Shown here: piece by piece, positions 21,650 through 32,765 of the stretch
Numbering within the stretch: the stretch's first letter is position 1
Layout: each line of letters begins with the position of its first letter
Assembly (NCBI GenBank): GCA_030844895.1
Contig: CM061228.1
Location: 140,480,444 to 140,544,443 of the forward strand
Source: Ambrosia x helenae
Taxonomy: Eukaryota > Streptophyta > Magnoliopsida > Asterales > Asteraceae
Reading direction: 5' to 3'
Length of the DNA: 64,000 nucleotides
Notes under the pieces: model-generated
The model's input: only the letters and a program-made list of their open reading frames with translations
Database searches by the model: none
Told to the model about the DNA's origin: nothing
Program-made: the position numbers and the translations under genes

Positions 21650-24600
21650 TTACATCTGGATAATGGGTAAGCGAGCAACAAGCTGCGCCGCTATCCCCTT
21701 TTGAATCGCAAAGTCTATTCTACTAAATACAAACTTTTGGTTCCTCGGGCTTTGCGAATCACTGTGGACCACCTTCTGCACCCGCTCCAAAAAACGAACT
21801 GCCTCAGGGGCTAAGGATCCAAAAGTATCGAAGGCAAACGGAATGAACACATGTTGATTCTCTAGACATGCTGCCTCGTGCTTAGCAACCTTCCTAGCTT
21901 CCGCCTTCAAAACCGCCTGTCCCGGAACGAAACCACTATCTCTCAGCCCTACCAGTGGGGACACCCCAGTGAGGTCAACACACGCGTGCTTACCCCCCGC
22001 CCAGCCAAACACAAGGACGTCCGCAGGACGCAGGGTAGATCTTCCCTCTCGTGGGTCAGTCAGAAAATTAACAGGGGCTTCTTTCTTGGCTGAGATCCCG
22101 GCGCGCCTAAGCACATCCCATAAAACATCTCTAACCCAGTCATGACGATACTTGAACCCCGGCAATTCCTTACAGTGAAGGGCATGCTCGCCAAATCTAT
22201 CCAAACAGGCTTTTTTACAAATGGGGCAAGAGTCGTCTGGCGGGAAAAGGGGAATCATGAGCCGGTAATTAAGGATGGCTCTGTATTCAACTGCTGACAT
22301 CCGTTGCCCAAGACCTTCAATGGGCGCAACAGTCAAAAAATCTTGGGCATGAGCCCCCTTGAGACAAGCCAAAACTGCCTTTTGACGCGGGGTCATATCG
22401 AACCGCTCCTCCATATCCTGTGCGTGTTTACCATAAAGAGCACTCGCCAAAGTTTGTTGAGGTTTCTTGGGGGCGGTCTCCTTATCAGTAAAACCACCTA
22501 GATCAAGGTCTGGGAGAGTTGTTCCAATATTACCAAGCGCAAGGGAGTAGTCAGGATCCACCCCCATAACACCAGCACTTCGCAAGATGTGGTCCTGCAG
22601 TTTCCACGATTGGGCCCTGGACGCTACAAAAGCATATGCGGAGACGTCCTCCGCCGATATAAGCCCTAAGCCCCCACAACGCATAGGGAATGAAGCCAAC
22701 CTCCACTGGAGGTCCCCAAAATGCGGTCCTCCGCTGACAACAATGTCTTCAACAGCCTCTCGCAGACCTGCATCAAAGATAGACACAGCCTCTTTGACAT
22801 GTTCTGGTTGACAAGTCCGGAGCCCAAACACTAATTTAGCAACCCCCATGCACGAGCGCAACAGAAAGAGCTCACTTTGGGGGTCCCTTAAGTCCGACAG
22901 TCGTTTCATAAGATCAACCGCCCGAAGAGCTCGTCTAGATGCCAAAGACTGAATAAACCTTGCATCCCGACTAACCGCCCCCCCCCCCCCGAGGAGTTTA
23001 ACCCCCCCTACGGGCCTGCTAATCTCGCTAGGGAATAAACCCGGCACTTTCTTCGCACCATTGCATGACGGCCAAAAAATCTCCGTTTTCCGAATATTAA
23101 GCCGAAGCCCAAGAGATGCCCCCTCTGAACGGATAATGTCCAACGCCCTAGAAACTTCCTCTGCCTTACCAATGATAGTGCCATCGTCCAAGTACCAGGC
23201 ATGGAAGGGCAATGAACAGGCGTCCTGCATACGGAGGATCAGCGGATGAAGAACAAGCGCAAAGAGAAGGGGGCCGAGAGGGTCCCCTTGCTGCACCCCT
23301 GTGGTAGCCCCAATATGGGTATCCCCCACATATAATATGGCGGGCTGCGCATATAAAAATTGGACCCACGGGAAGATAGATGGGCATCTGCAACTAACTT
23401 CCCTGAGAAGTGTCGTACGGTCCACCTCGTTAAAAGCGTTAGAAAAATCCACAGTGAGCATAGCCAGGGACCCGTCAGAATGGAACGCGCTCAGAAACCT
23501 GTTAGCACTGTGCAGCACCGCTTCTGCCCCATTAGGGACCCCAACCCCAAACTGAAAATCCCCCAGATAGGTTGCCATCTCTTTACCCACTTTACGCATA
23601 GCGACTTTTGACACCAATCTTCTCCAAATGGCCCCCACCGCAATGGGCCTAATCCCGTTGTCAGGCTTTAATAGGGAGGTCAACGGTACCGAAGCAATGA
23701 ACTCCGCCAGAGCTTTAGGACATAACCCCCCAAGCCACAAGTTGACAACATCGGTGATGGCTTTAAGGAGCCCGGAGGCAGTTGGAGACCCCTGGCCACA
23801 GAAAGCGTCTAAAATATGTTGCGCCCGCAGACCATCCCTCCCACAAGATGTCCCTTTCGGGAACGTTTTAATACATTCCAATACGCACTCAGCGTCCACC
23901 TGCAAGGCTGGCTCCAAAGGCAAGGCGGAGGGCATGGTCGGGGGGTCCACAACAGGGTGTTTATCTATCAGGGCTCTCAATGTGTCCTCCCCAGCAGGCG
24001 CAACCCCAGATGAACACAGAACCTTGACGGCCGCAGTATAATGGCCATCCGCTACCTTCCGAAGGCACTGCTTAATATTGCCCCCACCATCTACTTTAGC
24101 TTGGTCCCCTACCCTCCCCGAAAACGACGCCACGGGGAGTTCAAGGAGGGGCAGGACCAATTCCTCTAAACCTGCCCCATCTTTCCAAACCGCCAATGCC
24201 CGCATAATAGAGCTACATTGAAGCGATTTCCTGTTACCCGATCTTCGTTCTTGCCTAGAGGCCGGTTTGACCACCCTTAAGGTGCAGCGAGGCAACAACA
24301 AAAGTTTAACCCAATCCTCAATGGACCCTGGGGCATCCACCACTTTACGGAGACCCCCTGACAACGCATGGGCAAAAGCCATGCGACATGCAGGCGGGAT
24401 ACTCTTGACCGTAGCAACAGGCAGGGCGAGGATGCGCTCAAGGAGAGTGACATCTACCACCATCTTCCCAGACGTATCACTCACATGCGTCACTAGCGGA
24501 TCACGAGGTTGTGGAATCCCCGTTATAAAATCGATATCGCCTCCTGCACGCGAGGTGCATTTAATCACTTCTTTGTCGTGCCGACAACGCCCATTCAAGG

Positions 24601-24871
24601 CATGCAGGGTCATGCACTCCCCACATAGCCAATTCTTCAGCACACGCAAGGTGTCAACGTCATTGTAAAGGTCAAAGTTTGAAGCAAGATGCTCCTTTAA
24701 CTCACCTCTCCTTTCTTTCCCATTAAAATGATCTCGTTGGAAATGCATAAGTAACCGAGAGTATCCCTTGTATCCCGGCGTACCATCCTTGCAAGAATGA
24801 TAATTTTTAAAGGGGCAACGCCATATCCCTGTGGCCGAGCTGGGTCCAGGTCCCCCACCACTGTCTCTCAT
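21650..24871 (-). CDS. intact non-LTR retrotransposon protein: zinc finger, RT, CCHC, endonuclease-like tail
   Basis: 1073 residues in one uninterrupted frame. It is nearly identical to the protein at 38671-41889: about 16 substitutions, one deleted residue (single Val in the NDVD region) and two extra glycines from a C-run at 22979-22990. Order of parts: C2H2-like finger near residues 19-48, a second Cys/His cluster near 85-100, reverse transcriptase with VDFSNAFNEVDR (motif A), QQGDPLGPLLFALVLHPLI (motif B) and YLDD (motif C), then CPICKKAC...FGEHALHC (CCHC knuckle) and RPADVLVFGW...ACVDLTG, which looks like a PD-(D/E)xK restriction-like endonuclease. An element encoding this would copy itself by target-primed reverse transcription; that is inferred from the family. 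Activity cannot be judged from sequence alone. I saw no APE endonuclease and no RNase H. Confidence 0.85.
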   Translation of the reverse strand: MRDSGGGPGPSSATGIWRCPFKNYHSCKDGTPGYKGYSRLLMHFQRDHFNGKERRGELKEHLASNFDLYNDVDTLRVLKNWLCGECMTLHALNGRCRHDKEVIKCTSRAGGDIDFITGIPQPRDPLVTHVSDTSGKMVVDVTLLERILALPVATVKSIPPACRMAFAHALSGGLRKVVDAPGSIEDWVKLLLLPRCTLRVVKPASRQERRSGNRKSLQCSSIMRALAVWKDGAGLEELVLPLLELPVASFSGRVGDQAKVDGGGNIKQCLRKVADGHYTAAVKVLCSSGVAPAGEDTLRALIDKHPVVDPPTMPSALPLEPALQVDAECVLECIKTFPKGTSCGRDGLRAQHILDAFCGQGSPTASGLLKAITDVVNLWLGGLCPKALAEFIASVPLTSLLKPDNGIRPIAVGAIWRRLVSKVAMRKVGKEMATYLGDFQFGVGVPNGAEAVLHSANRFLSAFHSDGSLAMLTVDFSNAFNEVDRTTLLREVSCRCPSIFPWVQFLYAQPAILYVGDTHIGATTGVQQGDPLGPLLFALVLHPLILRMQDACSLPFHAWYLDDGTIIGKAEEVSRALDIIRSEGASLGLRLNIRKTEIFWPSCNGAKKVPGLFPSEISRPVGGVKLLGGGGAVSRDARFIQSLASRRALRAVDLMKRLSDLRDPQSELFLLRSCMGVAKLVFGLRTCQPEHVKEAVSIFDAGLREAVEDIVVSGGPHFGDLQWRLASFPMRCGGLGLISAEDVSAYAFVASRAQSWKLQDHILRSAGVMGVDPDYSLALGNIGTTLPDLDLGGFTDKETAPKKPQQTLASALYGKHAQDMEERFDMTPRQKAVLACLKGAHAQDFLTVAPIEGLGQRMSAVEYRAILNYRLMIPLFPPDDSCPICKKACLDRFGEHALHCKELPGFKYRHDWVRDVLWDVLRRAGISAKKEAPVNFLTDPREGRSTLRPADVLVFGWAGGKHACVDLTGVSPLVGLRDSGFVPGQAVLKAEARKVAKHEAACLENQHVFIPFAFDTFGSLAPEAVRFLERVQKVVHSDSQSPRNQKFVFSRIDFAIQKGIAAQLVARLPIIQM

Positions 24872-24891
24872 GGATCCTTTAAAGGAATAAT

Positions 24892-24996
24892 TATATATAT
24901 ATATATATATATATATAAATATATATTTTTAAATATGTAATAAAGGTGTTTTTAAAGTTAAGAAATAAACCCGAAAAAATGGGTGGGGCCCCATGT

Positions 24997-25038
<42 letters not shown>

Positions 25039-25050
25039 TTATTATAATAA
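24892..25050. repeat. AT and ATT microsatellites in the element's 5' UTR
   Basis: An (AT)n run at about 24892-24917 and an (ATT/TTA)n run at about 25000-25046. Matching runs stand in the same places in copy 2 (38493-38545 and 38620-38652), so they belong to the element. Confidence 0.9.
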
Positions 25051-25997
25051 TTATAATCACCCCACTTTAGTCAACCATTACTCAACATTTAACACATTTA
25101 AACCCATAGAACAAAACTTTATAAAGGTGACACAATTAGCCGCTCAACTTTCAGATCTGAGTTAGTAAAGAAAGAGTCGCGGGTTCGTCTTATTATTATT
25201 ATTTGATTGAATAGAAAGAGTCGCGGGTTCGTCTCCCCGAATATCTCGTGTTCGTGTTTGATCTAATTGTTTGGGCCAACACATATTTTGTTCTTATTTT
25301 CTCAAATCTGAGTTGTATCCGATTGGATTTTTCGGGAGAACCATAAAAATTAATTCGATCTGAAAGTGACTATACGCCTCTCAAATCATTCGTTGAATAT
25401 CAAATTTCCAACATTATATGCATAAAACGAAGTGATTTGTAAGCAGCATAAATGTGGGATAGAAACTTAAAATTTGGAGCAAATTACTTCCAAAGTCCAT
25501 AACATAAATGCACAGATTCTTACTGGAATTTGGTTTTTCTGTTTTTAGTGAACAAATATTTAAAAATTCGAATGGTTTGACATTTTTACTCTATCATGAA
25601 CAGGGGAACTCAGACCTGAAAGAAAAAATGAAGTTAATCAACCGAATCATCAAGTTTTTACCATTTGTTTCTTTAAGAAGTTGGCTTATTTTAACAACAG
25701 GAAATAGTTTAGGGGCTACTTTGAAATGTTTTTAAACTGACGTTGCAAAAATGGAAGTAGACATATATTTAAGGGTTGGTATTGCAATTATGCTAACACG
25801 TCAGACGTACAATAATGTGAAGATACTTATTTCTGGACCCACCTTTTCATCGTTTCTATCCTTATCCATATCATTTTCCTACAATTCCACTCTCTTTTTC
25901 TTTATTTCCACACTCCCCCAGTAAATAATTAGATCTTTTACTTTCTAGAAGAACAATAAATTAAACCTTAAATTTTTATAATGAAATTAAAACATGA

Positions 25998-26350
25998 TGG
26001 GTATTGGGTATATCTATCCTTCTTGAGGTGTCAGGTTCAATCTTTGATTTCTCTACTGTCGTGCCTTCGGTCGGGTAAGGGATCATGTTTTTTTCGAAAC
26101 TGGTGACTTTGTTGGCTACTCAGCGTCACCTATGGGTAGACACCTAAGACACGTATTCATCCAAAGACGTACAAGGTGCTTTTGTAACCAATTGGTGCAA
26201 TGGCGGATCTTGAACGTAAAACTCGATAAAATTTACACTACGAAGCAAAAAGGTTGGGTGGGCCGAGGCTGGTCAGGCCCGTATGAAGATCTGCCCTTAA
26301 ATTAGTGGATACCACAGGTAGTCAGGACATCTGTATGCTGGCCAATATAA
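25998..26350. mobile_element. SINE-like insertion in copy B
   Basis: This block is absent from the matching place in copy A. It contains GGTGTCAGGTTCAATCT (box B-like) and CTGTCGTGCCTTCGG, a word shared with the SINE at 26658. It ends with GGTAGTCAGGACAT and an A-rich stretch, shared with 62520-62570. The boundaries and target duplication are not resolved. Confidence 0.5.
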
Positions 26351-26657
26351 AAAATAAAATAAAAGATACAAAAGTTGATTCTGTTACTTGTTTTTCACAA
26401 AAGACTCCAAATAATTTTTCCTTATAAGCTTTTATAATTATATTTTTTAGTCGGGTTTGAATAAATCTTTGTTCATGGTAATTTAGATATATATTTTCTC
26501 GACACTCAAATTATTGAAACATAATTCTGATATGTTACATATGTAATTTCAAACATATTAAACGATCAAACTAAATTTCAACTAAACTGCATACTATTAT
26601 CGATTGATGATCATTCGAGTAATAAGAATGAGTATAACTAAACCGTTTAATTTATAT

Positions 26658-26955
26658 CCATCCATAGTGGTGGAGTGGCTTTTGTTTCACCTATGTGATC
26701 AAAGGTTCAATTCCCACTTCCAACATTTATGGTTTGGTATCCGGGTGAAGATCGAATACGGGTGGCGCCGGTTCGAATCTGACGGACGGCGAGGTTTTAC
26801 CGAGTTCTATAACACTGTCGTGCCTTCGGGCGGGTGGGGCTCGGGTTTCCGCACATCGGGAGAAGGCGGGGGCTGCTGGAGGTCGAGTAGTCGATTCTTG
26901 AGCACCACGCCCCGCAAGGGTGGTTACCACACAGTTGTTCGCCGATAAAAAAAAA
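26658..26955 (+). mobile_element. tRNA-derived SINE
   Basis: It has a box A-like GTGGTGGAGTGGC near 26667 and a box B-like GGTTCAATTCC near 26703, and ends in a poly-A run. It is flanked by CGTTTAATTTATAT (26644-26657) and CGGTTAATTTATAT (26956-26969), a 14-bp target duplication with one mismatch. The interior includes GGTTCGAATCTG and is GC-rich. Confidence 0.85.
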
Positions 26956-27123
26956 CGGTTAATTTATATATGTTACCGTTGAACAAATAGTAAGTCAAAG
27001 TTTGCTTTGGTGTGGAAATAGTAAAAATCTAATAAAAAAGGTTAACCATAGTTAAAAAAGATAACCATAGATGAGTCTAGAGGAGGCAACAAGATATTTG
27101 AGCTTAGCAGCAGCCGTCTGTCT

Positions 27124-27132
27124 GTCTATATA
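27124..27132 (+). promoter_or_regulatory. TATA box of the DRM1-type gene
   Basis: CTATATAAT lies about 85 bp upstream of the start codon at 27214. This spacing fits a transcription start near 27155-27160 and a 5' UTR of about 55 bases. No other TATA-like word is nearer. Confidence 0.65.
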
Positions 27133-27213
27133 ATGTCACTGAAGTATCTATCTTCATCACACACAGATACATACAGAGATCAAATATAATAAAATCAAAT
27201 ACCATACCATACC

Positions 27214-27687
27214 ATGTGGGATGAATCAGTAGCTGGACCTGAGCCTGATCACGGCCTTAGCAACCTCCGTAAAGTCTCCACCATCTCAGAAAAAGGTACT
27301 CATCGATCGATATTCATATCCATGCACCTCGATCTAATATTCATTATTATTATTATTATTATTATTATTTCATTACATCCATTAATTATATCATGTTGAT
27401 AATATATAAACTTTAACTGATGATGAGTTGTTGTTGTTGTGTAGGAGAAGGAAGCAGCAGTAAGTTCCTGCAGAAGTCTGTATCGATGCCGAAGAGTCCA
27501 ACGACACCGGGAACACCGTCGCCTACGGCGGCGCGTAAGGAGAACGTGTGGAGGAGTGTGTTTCATCCTGGTAGTAACTTAGCTACCAAAGGAATTGGAT
27601 CTAACTACTTTGATAAACCTGATTCCGCCAATTCTCCCACTGTTTATGACTGGTACCTTACCTTACCTTACCTACCTACTCTTCTTC

Positions 27688-27764
<77 letters not shown>

Positions 27765-27882
27765 CACTTGACAAGTTTCAGTATTTGATTTTATGATCTG
27801 ACTTAAGGTATAAAATCTAATATTATTTGTTATTTACATATGCAGGCTATACAGTGGGGAAACAAGGAGCAAGCATCGTTAA
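27214..27882 (+). CDS. DRM1: dormancy/auxin-associated protein (DRM1/ARP family)
   Basis: Three exons, 27214-27295, 27445-27652 and 27846-27882 (TAA), join in frame to 108 residues. It starts MWDESVAGPEPDHGL, has a Ser/Pro/Thr-rich middle (MPKSPTTPGTPSPTAARKE), then ENVWRSVFHPGSN, and ends PTVYDWLYSGETRSKHR. These are hallmarks of the dormancy-associated protein 1/auxin-repressed protein family, of which this is a full-length member. The family is small, plant-specific and largely disordered, and its transcripts rise in dormant or slow-growing tissue; its molecular activity is not established. A TATA box stands at 27124. Intron 1 contains (ATT)n at 27343-27369, and most of the first half of intron 2 is a 76-bp TTA microsatellite. 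Confidence 0.95.
27688..27763. repeat. TTA microsatellite in DRM1 intron 2
   Basis: An almost perfect TTA run of 76 bp, starting about 35 bp downstream of the donor at 27653. It is likely to vary in length between individuals. Confidence 0.95.
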
Positions 27883-28272
27883 GCTACATGCTAAAGTGAC
27901 AGGTCGGTGAGATGTAAATACGCAACTCTCTCTTGTAGGTCGCCACGTGTTGTTGTTGTTGTTGTTTTAAAGCAGAGTGTATGGTATGTTCTCATCTGAT
28001 AAGCGTTGGATTGGATGAATATGGTATGGACGGTGGATAAGAGCTACTACTGTATAAGCATGTGACATGTTATGTATTTTACTAGTGGTGTTTTAAGTTA
28101 TATAACTTTTGTATGTATTATATTTACCCTGTGTTTATCTATGTGTTGATTTTTAAACAATATTATCTTTTGTTTGAGTGGTTTGAATACAATTACGATA
28201 TTGCCCTGCAATTATGTGTTGAGCTGTAAACAAAATAAAAAAGATAAATTCTTTTTGAGGTGACCCCTGAGA

Positions 28273-28589
28273 CTATATGGTGTGCCCCCCTTTTCCCCAA
28301 CTCCCCCAAGTGCCACATCAGCGTCACATCATTTCCCCTATTTTCTCCCCCAAAGTTTGGAAATGGTATTCCCCTAATTCCCCCACTCCCCCTTCATTTT
28401 TTTATTATATAAAGTTTAATTAAAAAAAAATAAAAAAAAATGGACCAATCATGATGCTCGGTTCAAACGGGCAAAATTCCCCGTTTTCCCCGAAAAATTT
28501 ACGGGGGGGGGGGGGGGGGGCGGTGTTCCCGATCGGGGGACTTGCCAAGTCACCTCCCCGATTGTTACCCCCGATGGCACACCATATAG
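28273..28589. mobile_element. MITE with CTATATGGTGTGCC ends
   Basis: The termini CTATATGGTGTGCC and GGCACACCATATAG are perfectly complementary and 317 bp apart. The interior is rich in C on the left half and has a long G-run at 28502-28520. CCTGA occurs on both sides close to the ends, but the duplication does not align cleanly, so the superfamily is open. Confidence 0.75.
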
Positions 28590-29153
28590 CCTGATAGCAA
28601 CGACATAAAATAGTTATTTCTTTGGACTAGTTTGTCATTGAAGACTTCAAAGAGTTAAAAAAAAAAAAAAAAAAAAGAAGCCTCTTTTTTCTTTGCTAAT
28701 ATGTCGTATGTTGTGACGTCTTGTGAATAAAATTCATGTTCAAACATTAAACGAGACTAATTATATTTTCTATATCATACAGTGCTAGTTTAAAAAACAA
28801 AAGAAGAGCACCAAGCTTAAGAGAGGAGTTACATTTAGTAACACCCGTTTTCAGTAAGAAGGGAAAAGAAAAAAAAAACAGAAAATGTTATGTTGCGGTT
28901 TTAATTTAATTTAAAAAAAAAAAAAAAAAAACTCAACCTCTTGTAAACGAGGGAGCACCAAGCTCAACAAATCTTGCATCATATGATAATGTTGCATAAT
29001 ACCATTCATATGACTCATTTTATGAGCAAACCACAATTATCAATTGATCTTATGGTTATAAAGACCTTCAATATTTTGATGATCCTCATGGATAAATTTA
29101 TAATAATGCATAACAATCTCTTTTTGTATGTATTTAAATAAAGAATAAATCTA
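28590..29153. other. intergenic, no gene seen
   Basis: AT-rich DNA with A-runs (28657-28676, 28913-28930). A short repeat near 28822-28856 (GTTACATTTAGTAACACCCG) recurs at about 42259, but I could not define an element. Confidence 0.5.
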
Positions 29154-30569
29154 TCTATACTAATAAAGGAGTAACTAGGGGGACACTTGTCCCCCACCTA
29201 GAGCTCCTCATCAAAATGGGACACTTGTCAATCAGCTGTTGACTAACCCATACCCGAAATTTAATCCATTGACCCGATTCGTATATCATTAAACCACACA
29301 TACGTTTCATTCTTGTACTGCACACATACGTTTCATCCTTAAAATCAAACAATGTATCGCCGCTCCTATCAATACTCTTCCTCACTAGAAACCCTAATAT
29401 GTTACCGATTTCAATCAATTGTTTTGCTGGTCCCTTGAATCAGATTTGGCATCTAATGATGTAGGGTTTCTCATTCACTCACCCCTGGATCTATATGTCT
29501 TCCTCCACAAGCCCTACGCATTCTGTTTCGTATTCCTCCTAACTTTACATCGCAATCGCCTACATCTCATGTGACAGCAGATTAGGGTTCTGATTCTGAC
29601 AAGGTAAAAACCACCGATATCCCATTCATTCTTGGATTTTGATTTTATTTTTGATTCAGTCATCCTCTTCACCTCAATCTAAAATCAAATACAGTCGAAT
29701 AATCAATGGTTTTCATTAGGTTTTTTCAGTCAAACTGATCATGGAAGCTGTTTTTGTAAGTAATCAGTTTATATTACAAATTCGTTGCTTTATTTTACTT
29801 TTCTCTCACCGCTTTCATCTTAAAAGTGTTGATTTTATTAGGATTTTTGTTATCCTAATCTCGGTATCGCCCAAATCAAGGTTAGTATAGTTTTTTCGTA
29901 ACTTAGATATATGATGTTTTTGTTCGGTATTTGATGTTTAGTTATATGTTTTTCAGATCACATGTACGATTTGTTGTTGATTAGTGCTGATAGACAATAA
30001 AAGTTTGTGAGAACCTGATGACTTTTTCAAATGCCCGCCAACTGTTTGTGAAAATGCTTGAATGAAATTCGCTTGCGAATTTAGATTGTAGTGTCTTTAT
30101 TGAATAAAAAAATCTGCAATTGATTATGATTATAACATAAATACAAGATCATATTGGTTGTTAAGCTTTAACGGACTTGGGTGAGAAGGTTGCTTTCATT
30201 GGTGACTGGTGAGCGATTTAAACAAGTCAGTGGGTTATTGTGTATATATTGACTTTCAATAGATATTGGAAATATTAATGAAGAATTGAATCATTAAAGT
30301 TGTAGTCTAGAAATGAAGTAGTTTTTTTTTTTGGCGAAATCTGTGCAGGAAGTTTCCGTCAACGATCCTGAAATCACAATTCGTGAAGCATTAGAAGTTT
30401 TCTAGGTATGTAATCTATGTATTCTTTATCAATTTTAAAAGCTAATATACTATCTAGGTATGTCATCTATGTATTTTGCATCAATTTTAAAAGTTTTCTA
30501 GGTATGTAATCTATGTATTCTGCATCATAACCCACATTCTGCATATTTTTTTCATGTTCATAAGTTCTT

Positions 30570-30790
30570 ATTCGACTGGGTGATCAGTGGAGTTGGAGCA
30601 GGCCGATGGCGGCTGAACAGGAATTGGTTGAGTTGGATTTTTTAGCCAGTGTGTTGGGTTTTTTGGCGCTGACAGGTAGGAGGGATTAATGGAATTGGCT
30701 CGGAGATAAATCGGGGTTGTTCAGTGTGAGATCGGTTAGGCATGTGATTTACAGTGAGGCCGACTTCAGCAACTATTTACTAATTGATCT
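30570..30790 (+). pseudogene. L1-type LINE fragment
   Basis: The reading frame gives WSWSRPMAAEQELVELDFLA, later WNWLGDKSGLFSVRSVRHVI. This is the W.W..G.FSV pattern found near the C-terminal zinc-binding region of plant L1 reverse transcriptase proteins. It contains at least one stop and is short. Confidence 0.55.
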
Positions 30791-32765
30791 TAAGTGAGGT
30801 TTAACTTGGGTTTTTTACCTTCATATTCAGGCATACAAATCAAGATAGGTACCTATTTCACATTATAATTGTTATAGTTTATTTGTGTACAGATTGTGTT
30901 CCTTTTTTTTTTTTACGAAGTTCATTTTTTTCTACATATCATCAACACATCTGCCTCAACTATTACTAATCCATAAGACATTCCTATTCTATTATTGAAT
31001 CTGTGTAATCTTCTATCATCGTGGATTTTGTATTTTAGTAAATAAAGTTTATTTTATATGTTGTTAAGTTGGATAACAAGCTGCTAATACGAGTTTTAGA
31101 GGGTGCATGATATTTTATATTTTTTTGTAACAGGGTTGGTGTGTGAGATATTATGTAGTGACTTACAGCGTGTCGATGATCTGCAAGCATTGGGAAAAGA
31201 CCTCTTATGATGATTGATTGCCTTCCCTTCTCATAAAACAACAAGGGATAAGTTTTTCATTAACAATACAAGTTCATGTTTTGGTTTTGGTGCTTTATTG
31301 ATCATACTTTAGAGTTTTGTGTTGGATCAGGGAGTTATTAGAGGGCTCAGTGGCTGCAAATGAGATGAAGTATCAGTTTCAATGGATTTACATTGCATAT
31401 ACATTTATCTATAGGTGTGTCTATATGTTTTTAATATCGCTACATAGTTCGAACTAAGTTCGAACTCCTCCTGTAATCGATTGAATGTTAACACTGCAGC
31501 CTCTGTTTTGCAGCTCATGCCCAAACTGCAGTTGCGCAAATGAACATGAAGCTTCTGTTTTAACCATAGCAGCCCCGTTGGTCGTCCCTGCTATAGTCCA
31601 AACCACAACTGCATCAGGTGATATATTGTATGATTTATATGTTATATTATTTCAGTAATTGAAATAAGTGGTTAATGTCTATAAATCGAGTTGAGTGATT
31701 TTAAAAGCATTCATTATTTAGGCTGCCTGACGAAGTTTTTTTTTTTTTTTCTTTTTCTGATTTGCAGGTTTCCATTTGTCCACATTTTATGTTCTAGGTT
31801 AGGTTTTCTCCTACATATTCATGTCATTGGTGTGGTATATGTGAAATTCTTGATGATTGCCTATTAATTTTCATCATTTGCATTTGTTTTATTTTCATCA
31901 CTTTCGACAGTTTGAGCACTCAATTTAAAGACCTTAGCACATATGTTTGACATGTTCCTCATATAGTTAGTTCACCATGAACCAAAATTTTATATTTTGT
32001 TGGGGATATGATTTTTAGAGCTTTCAAGTCCAGTACCATATGAGTTTAACATATAATCCAATGTAAGATTTTTTTGTTTATGCTACATACTCGAAAATCT
32101 AAATCTAAATGACAAAAAAACTTGAATTTAAGAAATTAACCAGCTTCATTATTATTTTTACATATATATCAAATGTTGTTTTTACAAAGATATGGCTTTT
32201 TTTTTGTTTGTTTTGATGAAACATGAATGTATGTCTTCTCCTAAATTTGAGGAGAGGACATGCCGCATATCATTTCGACTCCTGAAGTGAGGTTTTATTT
32301 TTTTGAAAGTCTAGAACCAGAAGCAAGTCTGGACGTTTCGGTTTCAAAAACACTTGAAACTTTTAGAACTGGGCACTTGCTTCAATAAATAGTAGTCGAA
32401 GGCGCAAAGGGTGAGCCTTGGGCCTTAGCTAGGCCTACGGCGCTTAAAAACCTAGGGCTTTTTTAAATGAGGTGTATAGAATAAAAGTACCATTTTTAGG
32501 GGTTTCTGACATGTTTTGCAGTAAATGCCCCAAAAAATCTGGACCAATGCTAAATGAGACATTTCTTGGTCTCCTGTATCTAACCGGAAATTACAAAGTG
32601 TGAGCAAATTTCACGTTTGTTTTAATATCACTCGTGTTTTTCTGCTGTTTTTTGCGCATGTTCACTAGAGGTAGCAGAATGGCTGGGTAATGGGTCAAAG
32701 TGGGAGTTTTTTTTGTACCAGTCGAAACAGACACAATTGTATATTAAGTATACCAATTTCTTAAC

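Larger units (their letters stand above)
21605..25201 (-). mobile_element. R2-like non-LTR retrotransposon, copy 1, inserted in an LTR
   Basis: The element lies on the minus strand between direct repeats of TTTGATTGAAT (21594-21604, 25202-25212). Homology with copy 2 runs from about 25168 (5' side) to about 21630 (3' side), where the two 3' ends diverge; this copy has no long poly-A tail. It lacks the ~530 bp that precede the shared 5' start in copy 2, so it is probably 5'-truncated. Between the 5' end and the target duplication lie a 22-bp copy of the downstream target (25169-25190) and a TTA run. Confidence 0.85.
20544..25281 (+). mobile_element. TRIM-like LTR element (copy B), interrupted by a non-LTR element
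   Basis: 5' LTR 20544-20841. The 3' LTR begins at 21354, is cut at 21604 by the non-LTR insertion, and resumes at 25202, ending at 25281. The flanking CATAT duplication (20539-20543, 25282-25286) is the same as in copy A, so the LTR element was present before the segment was duplicated. Confidence 0.85.
19374..26471. repeat. segmental duplication, copy B
   Basis: Direct copy of 14942-18402. It is enlarged by a 3.6-kb non-LTR retrotransposon (21605-25201) inside the LTR element and by a SINE-like insertion near 25998-26350. It lacks the hAT MITE found in copy A. Confidence 0.9.

Noticed and set aside
21878..24668. Many plus-strand frames of 60-140 codons
   Set aside because: All lie opposite the 1073-residue element protein and recur opposite copy 2; shadows without motifs.
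26658..26955. tRNA gene from GTGGTGGAGTGGC and GGTTCAATTCC boxes
   Set aside because: No acceptor stem or anticodon arm; the target duplication and poly-A show it is a SINE.
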